Below are positions 1 to 9,695 of a stretch of 64,000 nt of DNA, in pieces (the first letter of the stretch is position 1; the number at the start of each line of letters is the position of its first letter). The position numbers and the translations under genes are program-made. Location: NCBI RefSeq assembly GCF_033118175.1, contig NC_083704.1:49130501-49194500 (forward strand). Reading direction: 5' to 3'. This DNA comes from Dama dama. Lineage: Eukaryota; Chordata; Mammalia; Artiodactyla; Cervidae. A model generated the notes under the pieces. That model searched no databases and had not been told where the DNA came from. It worked only from the letters and a program-made list of their open reading frames with translations.

Positions 1-347
1 GGTGCATATAAATTTATAATTGTTATATCTTCTTCTTGGATTGATCCTTTGATCATTATGTACTGTCCTTCTTTGTCTATTTTCACATCCTTTATTTGAA
101 AGTCTATTTTATCTGATATGAGTATTGTGACTCCTGCTTTCTTTTGGTCTCCGTTTGCATGAAATATTTTTTTCCAGCCCTTCACTTTTAGTCTGTATGT
201 GTCTCTTGCTTTGAGGTGGGTCTCCTGTAGACAGCATATATAGGGGTCTTGCTTTTGTATCCATTCAGCCAATCTTTGTCTTTTGGTTGGGGCATTCAAC
301 CCATTTACATTTAAGGTAATTATTGATAGGTGTGGTCCCGTTGCCAT
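1..347 (-). CDS. L1 ORF2p, N-terminal endonuclease segment (partial, runs off the left edge)
   Basis: This is the first ~115 codons of L1 ORF2, starting at ATG 347 and open to position 1. ORF2p is the endonuclease/reverse transcriptase that nicks target DNA and copies L1 RNA in place. The N-terminal apurinic-endonuclease-like domain is visible: TLNVNGLNAP near residues 11-20, whose Asn13 aligns with the catalytic Asn14 of human ORF2p, and CLQETH near 39-44, with Glu42 matching human Glu43. The KAGVTILIS strand follows near residue 80. The start lies 51 bp after the ORF1 stop, normal for L1, where ORF2 is made by re-initiation on the bicistronic RNA. The reverse transcriptase and Cys-rich domains would lie beyond the window, so coding capacity cannot be judged. 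Confidence 0.88.
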   Translation of the reverse strand, partial: MATGPHLSIITLNVNGLNAPTKRQRLAEWIQKQDPYICCLQETHLKARDTYRLKVKGWKKIFHANGDQKKAGVTILISDKIDFQIKDVKIDKEGQYIMIKGSIQEEDITIINLYA

Positions 348-398
348 TTACTTTGTTGTTTTGGGTTCACGTTTATACAACCTTTCTGCATTTCCTGT

Positions 399-1325
399 CT
401 AGAGAAGATCCTTTAGCATTTGTTGAAGAGCTGGTTTGGTGGTGCTGAATTCTCTCAGCTTTTGCTTGTCTGTAAAGCTTTTGAATTCTCCTTCATATCT
501 GAATGAGATCCTTGCTGGGTACAGTAATCTAGGTTGTAGGTTATTCTCTTTCATTACTTTAAGTATGTCCTGCCATTCCCTTCTGGCCTGGAGGGTTTCT
601 ATTGATAGATCAGCTGTTATCCTTATGGGAATCCCTTTGTGTGTTATTTGTTGTTTCTCCCTTGTTGCTTTTAGTATTTGTTCTTTGTGTTTGATCTTTG
701 TTAATTTGATTAATATGTGTCTTGGGGTGTTTTGCCTTGGGTTTATCCTGTTTGGGACTCTCTGGGTTTCTTGGACTTGGGTGGCTATTTCCTTCCCCAT
801 TTTAGGGAAGTTTTCAGCTATTATCTCCTCGAGTATTTTCTCAAGGCCTTTCTTTTTGTCTTCTTCTTCTGGGACTCCTATGATTCGAATGTGGGGGCGT
901 TTCACATTGTCCCAGAGGTCCCTCAGGTTGTCCTCATTTCTTTTGATCCTTTTTTCTTTTTTCCTCTCTGCTTCATTTATTTCCACCATTTTATCTTCTA
1001 CCTTACTTATCCTATCTTCTATCTCCGTTATTCTACTCTTGGTTCCCTCCAGAGTGTTTTTGATCTCATTCATTGCATTATTCATTTTTAATTGACTCTT
1101 TTTTATTTCTTCTAGGTCTTTATTAAACATTTCTTGCATCTTTTCAATCTTTGTCTCCAGGCTATTTATCTGTAACTCCATTTTGTTTTCAAGATTTTGG
1201 ATCATTTTTATTATCACTATTCTAAATTCTTTTTCAGGTAGATTCCCTATCTCCTCCTCTTTTGTTTGACTTGGTGGGCATTTTTCATGTTCCTTTACCT
1301 GTTGGGTATTTCTCTGCCTTTTCAT
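399..1325 (-). CDS. L1 ORF1p RNA-binding chaperone, intact (308 aa)
   Basis: This is an uninterrupted 308-codon frame. L1 ORF1p is a trimeric RNA-binding protein that coats L1 RNA in cytoplasmic ribonucleoprotein particles and is needed for retrotransposition. The architecture is visible: a basic, polar N-terminus (1-30); a heptad-rich coiled coil (about 33-135) with repeated L/I/M positions and many E/K; an RRM-like domain (about 144-240) beginning HIRIIGVPEEE and including PRHILIKL; and a C-terminal domain (about 241-300) with LQARREWQ and YPARISFRYEG. The length is close to mouse and human ORF1p (about 340-370), slightly shorter in the coiled coil. It is transcribed from the L1 5'UTR promoter to its right. 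No stop or frameshift is present, consistent with a recent copy. Confidence 0.93.
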   Translation of the reverse strand: MKRQRNTQQVKEHEKCPPSQTKEEEIGNLPEKEFRIVIIKMIQNLENKMELQINSLETKIEKMQEMFNKDLEEIKKSQLKMNNAMNEIKNTLEGTKSRITEIEDRISKVEDKMVEINEAERKKEKRIKRNEDNLRDLWDNVKRPHIRIIGVPEEEDKKKGLEKILEEIIAENFPKMGKEIATQVQETQRVPNRINPRQNTPRHILIKLTKIKHKEQILKATREKQQITHKGIPIRITADLSIETLQARREWQDILKVMKENNLQPRLLYPARISFRYEGEFKSFTDKQKLREFSTTKPALQQMLKDLL

Positions 1326-2363
1326 CTTGTTTAGATTGCTGTGTCTGGAGTGGGCTTTCTGTATTCTGGAAGGTCTGTGGTTCCTTTTTATTGTGGAGGT
1401 TTTACCCAGTGGGTGGGGTTAGACGATTGGCTTGTCACGGTTTCCTGGTTAGGGAAGCTTGCGTCGGTGTTCTGGTGCGTGGAACTTGATTTCTTCTCTT
1501 TAGAGAGCAATGGAGTGCCCAGTAATGAGGTTTGAGATGGGTCTATGTGTTAGGTGTGACCTTGGGCAGCCTGTATGTTGACGTTCAGGGCTATGTTCCT
1601 GCGTTGCTGGAGAATTTGTGTGGTATGTCTTGCTCTAAAACTTATTGGCTCTTGGGTGGTGGTTGGTTTCAGTGTAGGTATGGAGGCTTTTGGAAGGTCA
1701 CTTATTACTTAAAGTTCCATGTAGTCAGGAGTTTTCTGGTGTTCTCAGGTTTTGGGCTTAAGTCTCCTGCCTCTGGATTTCAGTTTTATTCTTCCTGTAG
1801 TCTCAGGACTTCTCCAACTATACAGCACTGATAAGAAAACTTCTAGGTTAATGGCAAAAAGATTCTCCACCATTAGGGACACCCAGAGAGGTTCACAGAG
1901 TTACATGAAGAAGAGGAGAGAGTGGAGGGAGATAGAGATGAGCAGGAGGAGAAAAAGGGGGACTCAGGAGGAGAGAGACAGATCTACGCAGTTGTCTGTT
2001 CCCAGAGTGTTCTCCGTAGCCCAGACCCCCACAAAGATTCACAGAATTGGATTGGGAAGAGACGGGGAAAGGAGGAAATAGAGGTGTTCTGAGGTAGAAA
2101 ACAGAGAGTCAAGATTGGGAGAGAATAATCAACACACTTGTGAATAAAAATGGGAACTGAATATTGGATTATTAAATGTTCACAATTTATATCATATACT
2201 GAAAAACAAAAATTAAAAATCTAGAGTAGAGGTTAGACTCTTAAAAATACTATATTAAGAACAAAAACCAAAACACACACAAAAAATTTTAGAAATATAT
2301 ATGAAGTTTGGTTTAAAAATAGGGCTTCTCTTCTTTTTTTTTTTTTGTAAGGTTATAGTGTAT

Positions 2364-2660
2364 TGAAAATGAAAATTAAGGAGTAGTAGAGGAGTACTAG
2401 AGGACTTTAAAAGAAATAAGAGAAAAAGAAAAATAGAAAATAGAAGAGAAAAAGGAAAAAAAAAAAAAGAAAAAGAAAGAAAGAAAAAATTTCCCCTAAT
2501 TAAAAAAATCATAAAAATCTATGAAAATGAAAGTTAAGGAGTAATGGGGGAGTAATAGGGAATTTTAAAGGAAAATAAAAGAGAAAAAAGAAAAAATAAA
2601 AAAAATTAAAAAAAAATTTTTTTTCTTAGTTAAAAAAAAAAAAAGTAAAAATATATCTAG
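2364..2660 (-). repeat. Tandem duplication (period ~158 bp) in the L1 5'UTR
   Basis: Two units begin at about 2364 and 2522. Each opens with a TGAAAATGAAA-type start followed by TTAAGGAGTA, then a GGAGTA-repeat stretch, a TTTAAA core, an A-rich AGAGAAAAA run, and a TTA(A)n-TAAAAAT ending. They differ by point changes and A-tract length. The arrangement recalls the repeated monomers of some mammalian L1 5'UTRs, but only two units are seen. Confidence 0.7.
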
Positions 2661-4009
2661 AAATTTCTCTGGAGCTGTTGCGGTCAGTGTCGGTTCGGCT
2701 CAGTTTCAGATAGCTCCTTGTTCCAGCTTACACTTCTCGATATCTACAGGCCCCTTCCGGTGTAGTCGGTGTTTTCTACAGGGATTTTAATCTGTTGCAC
2801 CAGTCCCTTCTGAAGCGGTTCCCTTTGTTTATTTGGCTTCTGTTTGCCGGTCTCTTCAGAGCCTCATTTCCGCCCTGACACAGGCGGGTGGAGGTGGACT
2901 CTAATTCAGGTAGCTAGTTCCGTCGCACTGCGGGGAGGGGCTGGCACTGCGCTGCTCAGGCTCCCGGCTGCTCTATATGGAGCACGCCCCGTGCTGTGCG
3001 TGGTTCTAGCCCTCGGGTGTTCCACAAAAGCGCGGAACAAAAAGCTGTGCCTGCTCTTTGTGCCTTCCCCGTCAGAGCAGTCCAGGCAGCGGGGGGCTTG
3101 GTGGGCGCACTCTCCCCCAGGTGCGGCGTTCCCACTCCCTTCCGCGGACCCAGTCTCAGTTTCCGCCGGCGCCAGTCGGGTGTGTGCGCCTTCTGCCCTC
3201 AGCGTCCCCAGCCCCAGTCCCCGCCTGCGCCGGTCAGGTGCCTACGCCCTGTGTCTCCCCGCGACCCTCCCGGCGGATATCGACCATCCAGAATCTCAGG
3301 AGGTCTTTGATTAGAAACTGGAGGCCTGTTTGCAGTGCGGCAGGGGATGTGGTCCTTGGGGCCGAGCCTGTCCCCTTCCCCTCCCCCCTGCCTCCTGCCT
3401 CCGGCGGGGCTGGGCCGGTCCGCAGCCTGCGAGCTCTTCTCTGGACTTTCTCGGTCCCTTTGTTCTGTGAACAGTTAATTTTCTCTCTCTCTTTTGCTCT
3501 CCCACAGTTCAAGTTGGCAACTCACAAAAGCTCCCTCCGATTGCCCTCAGGGCACTCAGGCCGGACCCTACCCCAAGCAATGCCGCCTGCTCCTCTCCAT
3601 GCCGCCCCCACTTGCTGGTAGCGGATGCGGGTGTCTGGGGTACTTTTCTGCTGGGAGTTGCTTTTAGGCTTGTAATCTGTGGGTTTTATTTATTGTTTCC
3701 CTCCCAGTCAGGTTGCCCTCTGAGATTCAAACACTTCCCCCAGGCCCGCCAGTGCGAGGGTTTCCCGGTATCTGGAAACATCCTCTATTAAGACTCCCTT
3801 CCTGGGACGGATCTCCGTCCTTAGCTCTTTTGTCTCACTTTTTATTTTTCATATTTTGTCCTACCTCCTTTCGAAGACAATGGGCTGCTTTTCTGGGCGC
3901 CTGATGCCCTCAGCTAGCGATCAGAAGTTGTTTTGTGAAGTTTGCTCTGCCTTCAGTTATTCTTTTGATGAATTTGGAGGAGAGAAAGTGGTCTCCCCAT
4001 CCTACTCCT

Positions 4010-4022
4010 CCGCCATCTTGGC
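4010..4022 (-). promoter_or_regulatory. YY1-type site at the L1 5' end
   Basis: The minus strand reads GCCAAGATGGCGG, matching the YY1 core (AAGATGGCGG) found within the first ~20 bp of human L1, where YY1 directs accurate transcription start. It lies ~5-17 nt from the inferred 5' end, so the 5' end looks complete. Binding in ruminants is inferred. Confidence 0.7.
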
Positions 4023-4026
4023 TCCT

Positions 4027-4516
4027 CTAGACAGCATTTTAAAAAGCAAAGACATTACTCTGCCAACAAAGGTCCGTCTAGTCAAAGCTATGGTTTTTCC
4101 AGTAGTCATATATGGATGTGAGAGTTGGACTATAAAGAAAGCTGAGCACCAAAAATTGATGCTTTTGAACTGTGGTGTTGGAGAAGACTTTTGAGAGTCC
4201 CTTGGACTGCAAGGAGATTCAACCAGTCCATCCTAAAGGAAATCAGTCCTGAATATTCATTGGTAGGACTGAAGCTGAAACTCCAATACTTTGGCCATCT
4301 GATGTGAAGAACTGACTCATTGGAAAAGATCCTGATGCCAGGAAAGGTTGAAGGCAGGAGGAGAAGGGGACGACAGAGGATGAGATGGTTAAATGGCTTC
4401 ACCGACTCAATGGACATCAGTTTAAATAAACTCTGGGAGTTGTGATGGCCAGGGAAGCCTGGCGTGCTGCAGCCCATGGTCACAAAGCGTTGGACATGAT
4501 TGAGCGACTGAACATT
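4027..4516 (+). mobile_element. BovB (RTE) LINE 3' fragment
   Basis: This sequence matches the last ~490 bp of BovB: the C-terminal part of the ORF (reading through KDITLPTKVRLVKAMVFPV and YGCESWT) and the conserved 3' tail ending GACTGAACA. It starts abruptly inside the element because the L1 to its left inserted here; the upstream part should lie left of that L1. The frame stops early, so the copy is dead. The CTAGACAGCATTTT at 4027-4040 should be the target-site duplication of the L1. Confidence 0.9.
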
Positions 4517-6789
4517 TGTTGAGCATTATTATTGGAGAGTTTATTTCTGAAAATCAGCTTGGTTCCTGACCTTCCATTCTATGGAGAGTGCAAAACTGGA
4601 TAAGTAGTTAAAAGCATGTTGGTGGTTCAGAAAGGGGAAGGACAGAGCCTATGGGGAAGGTTATGAAAGGGTACTTAAGCTTACTTTAAATGGTCTGGTA
4701 AGGGCTTCCCAAGTAAGTGATGTTGCAGGTGAGAATGACAGAGGAATTGCAGTTGGCCAGTGGAGTCAGGTGGAAGGAGCAGGTGGTGGTGGTGCATTTG
4801 TACTCCTGGTGTTGCATGCAGAGTGACATCATAAGCAGAAAGTCAGGGAAAGATAAATTATTTGTATAAGAAACTGAAAGGAAAGTAATATCGTTGGAGC
4901 TAAAACTCAGGACCTTGTGTTCAAACTGTTCATTGTGGTCATTTCTCACAAATGTGAAAACAGAGGTTATAATTTATGACAGTAAGCAACTATGCCCTTC
5001 CAATAAACTAGGTTAACTTTTATATTATCTGCCATTCTCAGCACAGAGAATTTTCATTTGGTCTCACTACCCTCAATAATTTTTAGCATTTTGAGTCTCC
5101 ATGATGGGTTGTTAGTAACATTGTCTTTAACTGCAAAAACATTTAAATATGTTCTTGACAGTAAATGATAGTAAAAGGGTGTATTTCCTTGCACCAGTGA
5201 GTGAATTATATGAGCTTCTTCCATGATTCGTCATAACTTCTTGTGTCCTCAGTTTTTACCTTTTACTCAGAAGATTCCAGAGCTCCTCATTGTACTATCA
5301 TGTAGAGTGTTTCAGGAATTTTGAATTGCTTCTTAGGTTTTGTGCAAAAATGATAGGATATCTTCATGGAGGTAGATAGCATGCCCTGGAATTGAGTGTG
5401 GCTTTGAGCAAGTCAGTACCTATATGTGTGGTCTTTGGTTTTCTCTTCTGTAGGAGGTTGTAAAAGCAGCTGAACCAGAACTCCATGTAAAGCACTTGCT
5501 CTTCTCCAGGGTGTGCTGCGTAGTAGGTATTCAAAAAGCAAGAATTGATTGTTTTTCAATGAGCTGATAACTTGTTGGGCTCTGAAATGACATCCTTTGA
5601 CTTCTGTAACCAAAGCAAGCAGAATAACACTTTAAATTCACTCTCGAGTTTTGAAGAAGTGGGTGACTTCTGTGTTACTGACACTTGCTAATGCTTAGTC
5701 AGTATCTAGTGTTAACTTGACAAAAAACAGTAAAAAAGAAAATCTTAGTAACAGATGCCAAACTGCCAAATTAAATTACAGACTTCTGAAGTTCCTTTCC
5801 TCAGTGGATGTCTCAGATACTTGTTTATGTGTGTGACTTCCAACAGGTTGCTGCAACCAATGTAGTATTAAACTGTTATCGTTAATTTAGAAATGAACAC
5901 ACATTTATTAAGAGTACATGGTCGATTATTTATATTCATAATAGTACCTACTCAAAGCATTTAGAGCACACTGATAAAGTAGACATTCTTTTCTACTTTA
6001 TTTATAGAAAACAAGTGTTTCTATATTTGGTGGAGGGAGATCTCTGCCTTATGAGTCTTGCTAAGAATCAGAATTAACTTCCCCAAAGAAGAGGAAAACA
6101 GCAAATGCTTGCTTTCCAAGTTCCCTTGAAACCATCCCTCAAGCAATGTATGTGATTGACTCAACCAGTCACATGCATTTGTTCTGGAATTTGAACAGAA
6201 GGTAGTGACCCTTTTTGTGGCAGTGGTAAAGTCTGAAGCACCGGGCTTTGTAGGCAGCTACACTGGAGGCCATGGCAGCATGCAGCTGTCAGTGTGGTGA
6301 TGATTGGGACAGCCATGCCAGATGCCGTGGTGGTGCTTTGGATTGTGACCCAAAGCATCTGAGCCTGGTTCTCAATCCCTCCCAGTGATTCTGTGAGCTG
6401 CTCCATAACCTTTCAGTACATTTCCACTTCAGTCATCCAGTTGATGGCTTGTAACCCAAAGCGCAGTTGACCAACATTGTGTTACATTTGCCCATGCAAC
6501 CTGTTTTTCATAGAGCTTTTTATGAGATTATTATGTTAGAAAACATGATGGAAAGTGCAGAATAGCAAGATGTAGCAAAACCTGGGGATCATGCCAGACT
6601 ATGACAATGACCATGCTTAGAAAGTCCCTGCAGCTGATCTTGTCTGCAGAAAGCTTTATAATTATGGCTTAAGCAGTGGTAGGGGATAAATGTAGGTAGG
6701 CAATTACTAGTACCTCCAAATCAAGGTTAGATTTTGTTTTGTTCTTTGTGTCATTCACAAGAGTGTACTGTTGTTTGTTGTTTTACTCT

Positions 6790-7015
6790 GATAATAGTAA
6801 TTATAAACAATCATAGTACACAACCAGTTTTTATGCTCTTACCATGTGCCAGGTGCTTTCCATAAATTCCATGTAAGGCCTCATAACAGCCATGTGTGGA
6901 CAATGCTATCTTTATTTTTCAATTGCCAAAGTGGAAGTACAATAAGATGAAATAAACCACCCAAGATTATTAGCCATAAAGCTGTGATTTCAACCTGGTG
7001 CTCATGCTCTTTGGG
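6790..7015 (-). mobile_element. MIR SINE remnant
   Basis: Reads as the reverse complement of MIR: TACCATGTGCCAGGTGCTTT, then a CTCATAACA-type piece, then a region matching the Pol III-derived half. Diverged, as expected of an ancient mammalian SINE. Confidence 0.6.
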
Positions 7016-7249
7016 CTAATTGAAACTAAGCTATTAAAGTGTTTCTCAAATCAGGGAGCACAAATTCTCTTATTCCCTTGTTTTCAAAGCATCACAGTCT
7101 TTCTGGCTCATTCTCTAGGCCTAGCATTGTTGTTTACAGTTCTTTGCCTTAGTTGAGCTTTCTTGGCCTTCAGGTTTCAGACTAAAGTCACTTCTAGAAA
7201 GAGGCAGTTTCTGACCTTTCAGTCATGTTTGCATATTTTTCTTTCAGAG

Positions 7250-7440
7250 CACTCTTTGTGGTCTGGAATGATATATTTACTTGTGTAGTTACTTGGTTTA
7301 TATTTGTATCCTCCTTTAGGGCTGTAAGCTTTAGGAAGCCCAGGGTCCATGTCTGTTTTGTTCACCACTGTATATTTTGCCCCTGCATAGTACCTAGTCT
7401 ATAGACATTCCCGAAATATCATTTAATAAAGGAATGGGTC
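7250..7440 (+). mobile_element. L2 LINE 3'-end remnant
   Basis: Contains the L2 3' pattern of gene-terminal text: GCTGTAAGCTTTAGGAAGCC, then a GTCCATGTCTGTTTTGTTCA stretch, a GCATAGTACCTAGT core and a final ATTTAATAAAGGAATG resembling the AATAAATG tail. Strongly diverged. Confidence 0.55.
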
Positions 7441-8379
7441 CGTTACTTATTAGGGTTAGGTCAGAGTTTCTCAAACTTTTTTTTTTAAACTATTGCCCAC
7501 CTAGGAAGAAAAATTGAATTGAAATTCTCCATAATGAGAGAAATGAAATACCAGGGAATAAAATTTTATGGGGGTAAGATTGGCCTTTGGATGGCGCCCA
7601 ACCATTATAACATTGAAGATTTTCTCATTACTTAAGAACCAATTTTTGTCGCTTGTTGGCAGTATCATCCCTGTGAAGAACACATTGGCCAAGCTTTTGA
7701 TTTCTCACTTTCAACTTCTGTAAAATAGCTAGGAACACCTAATTTGTAGGACTTCTATGAAGATCAAAGCATCAGTATGTGTCAGTTCTTGTTGTATTAT
7801 AGATGTTCAAATATGGGTATAGGGTGTCCTCTATTAAATGTTAATTCAATATCAAGAATGACTTCAGTCAGATAATTTTCATGTTGATGTTACAGCTTTT
7901 ATAACATGCAAATCTGAAAGATGAGACATAAACAGAATAGCAGTTACTGAAAGGACACAGAGGTTTATCCAAGATTTCTTCATTTAATGGAGGCTTCTGG
8001 CCTCATTGACAGTTTACTTATCTGAATTCAAGTTTGTGTCTTCAGTTGTGGAATTTCTGAAGGAAAGCCTGATAGTGTAACTAAAGCACAGAGTAAAAGT
8101 CCACACCTACAGTGTGGATGCATTATTCATTTTAGAGCATAAAATATAATATTTAATACAAAACACACCTATATGGATTCCCTCAAGAGTGTGCGATCAG
8201 GCCAGTAATTAAATTATTCAGAAACAGGTTAACTCTATTGTATATGCATTGTTCAGACTTAAAAGCAGATTTTGAGTCAGTCGTAAATATTAAAATGTGC
8301 CATTTGGGGCTTGTTTTCTTCTTTTCAATTTGATAGCATCAAAAAATTATTTTTCCCGTGGATAATAACTTTTATTAAA

Positions 8380-8530
8380 GGAAATGTCAGAAATGCACAT
8401 CTCCATGGTAACTGACTAGAATCCCTTGCCAAATTCTCTTCCTAAGTGTCTGATTTATCAGCCCCCAGGTAGTTCACTTTTGCGCAAAAGAAGCCTATTG
8501 TCAGTTAATTAGGAGAAAGAAATAAGATCA
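8380..8530. promoter_or_regulatory. Candidate intronic enhancer-like motif cluster
   Basis: Within ~110 bp there are CCATGGTAAC (8403-8412, an RFX/X-box-like half site), a 14-bp perfect palindrome CTTTTGCGCAAAAG (8477-8490) whose core TTGCGCAA is the ideal C/EBP-type site, and TTAATTA (8505-8511), a homeodomain palindrome. The surrounding stretch is not recognisably repetitive. Enhancer function is inferred only from motif quality and clustering. Confidence 0.3.
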
Positions 8531-9054
8531 GGAACTTTACTTGCAATTTAATTTGCTACAGTATGTGTTTACTTATGTCCCATTGATATTAGGAAAATGT
8601 CTGTTGATCGTAAAAGTACTCTTAAAGTTTATATTTGGGATTTGTTTGTTTCTAAAGTATGTATTTTTATACTGTACTATGCTGTCAAGAATGAAGTAAG
8701 AAGGGAAATATGCTGCCCCTCAGTTCCACAGAGCAGCACTTTTTTGTCTGAATGAACTTAATGCCATGACTCTGTGGAAATTTCAAGTGTATTTTTCATG
8801 GTCAACTCATTTGAGAATTCTCTGGAGCTTGGAACTGGTGCTCATCTATGGGTTAAAAATGAGGATAGTACTAGGGCTTATTGAAACTGTTCACTGTGGT
8901 AAGAGTGAGCAGCCCAGCTGGGCTGGGCCCATAGGAAGACCCTTGTTTCGTGTCTACTCTTGAGAGGACTTTGGGGCTAAAGCTTCAACAAGAAAGACCC
9001 TGGTCTTTCTTCTGAATCCTTTTGAAAGAGGAACAACATTCTATCTGTTCACTT

Positions 9055-9165
9055 TTAAATGAATACTGAGCACTGATTATGTGCTCCATGCTCTCTAGGA
9101 ATTAGAATGGTGAATTGACAGAAGTGTTCTATACCCTCATGGAACTTAGAATCTAAAGGCACCTC
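9055..9165 (+). mobile_element. L2-type remnant
   Basis: Carries the pattern ACTGAGCACTGATTATGTGC, followed by CTCATGGAACTTAGAATCT, typical of the L2 3' region (a GAGCACCTACTATGTGC-like block, then CTCATGGAGCTTACATTCT). Confidence 0.55.
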
Positions 9166-9507
9166 AAAGGAAATTTCCTGAATGAGGAGTGAAATCAAGG
9201 AGATGTACACTGATGCTCGGAGACCACAACTTAGTCTGGGAGGTCAAGCAGGGCATTTGGAGACCTGATTAGAGACTGGGAGCAGGCCAGGTAGAGGAGA
9301 GGAGTGCATAGGTGGGAGGCAGAACAGGGGTGAAGATTTGAGACAGGGAAGAGTAGGATGTCCTCCTGAAGTTGAAATCAGTTCAGTTGAGCTCTAGTGA
9401 GAGACAGGGAGGAGTGGTGTGAAAGGAGGTTGGGCAGGATGGCAGAAAGTCTCAAATGCTTGGATTTGATCTATTGGGTCATTGGGCAGCTTTGAAGAGT
9501 TTAAGCA

Positions 9508-9695
9508 GGGCAGTTGCTCAGTCATGTCTGACTTTTTGCAACCCCATGGGCCTGTAGCCCACCACACTTCTCTGTCCTTGGGATTTTCCCAGCAAAAATA
9601 CGGGAATGGGTTGCCATTTCCTTCTCCAGGGATCTTCCCAACCTAGGGACTGAACCCACATCTCAAAACCTGCATTGGCAGGCAGAGGGATATTG
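9508..9695 (-). mobile_element. Bov-tA SINE
   Basis: Reverse-complement Bov-tA: TTGCTCAGTCATGTCTGACT at the left, then CAACCCCATGG, a GGTTGCCATTTCCTTCTCC block, CTTCCCAACC and the degraded tRNA-Glu-derived head with the B-box region at the right. Diverged from the young consensus. Its transcription depends on the internal Pol III A/B boxes and its movement on BovB enzymes. Confidence 0.9.

Larger units (their letters stand above)
1..4026 (-). mobile_element. Ruminant L1 LINE, 5' 4.0 kb, continuing past the left edge
   Basis: This is a long interspersed element on the minus strand with its 5' end at about 4026. In element order it holds a GC-rich 5'UTR (4026-1326), an intact ORF1 (1325-399), a 51-bp spacer, and the start of ORF2 (from 347 to the window edge). 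The 5' end reads GAGGAGCCAAGATGGCGG, the usual L1 start with a YY1-type motif. Immediately right of 4026 the sequence is the interior of a BovB element, so this L1 inserted into an older BovB. On the minus strand the junction reads TTTTT/AAAATGCTGTCTAG, a textbook L1 endonuclease site. Two open frames with no visible damage suggest a young copy. The 3' end is outside the window, so full length is inferred. Confidence 0.93.
1326..4026 (-). promoter_or_regulatory. L1 5'UTR with internal promoter, CpG-rich distal half
   Basis: About 2.7 kb lies between the L1 5' end and ORF1. The outer part (about 2690-4026) is GC- and CpG-rich, the only island-like stretch in the window. The inner part contains a purine-rich block (about 1890-2080), then A-rich tracts (about 2210-2655) with a tandem duplication. 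In L1 elements this region holds the RNA polymerase II promoter. Several long + strand frames (antisense to L1) cross the CpG-rich part; they are discussed as a finding and not called as genes. CpG density suggests normal silencing by methylation, which is inferred. Confidence 0.75.
4517..9507. other. Unique intronic sequence with a few ancient repeats
   Basis: No coding region is supported; the short frames here lack codon character and family resemblance. The stretch is A+T-rich and free of ruminant-specific insertions. It contains a MIR (about 6790-7015), an L2-like piece (about 7250-7440), a possible DNA-transposon remnant (about 7450-7690), a short L2 piece (about 9055-9165) and the candidate regulatory cluster at 8380-8530. 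A segment at about 6160-6480 resembles old LTR/MaLR sequence, with a CTGTGAGCTGCTCCATAACC-type end, but I cannot place its family. Confidence 0.6.

Noticed and set aside
436..1095. 219- and 124-codon + strand frames with hydrophobic, membrane-like composition
   Set aside because: They are the complement of L1 ORF1; the apparent hydrophobicity arises from reading K/E-rich codons backwards.
2255..2512. 85-codon Phe/Ser-rich minus frame
   Set aside because: Produced by the A-rich tracts of the L1 5'UTR; low complexity only.
6161..6480. Possible processed pseudogene or exon (81-codon minus frame, GC-richer patch)
   Set aside because: Text near 6390-6470 resembles the end of an old LTR-type repeat; no family match and no splice context.
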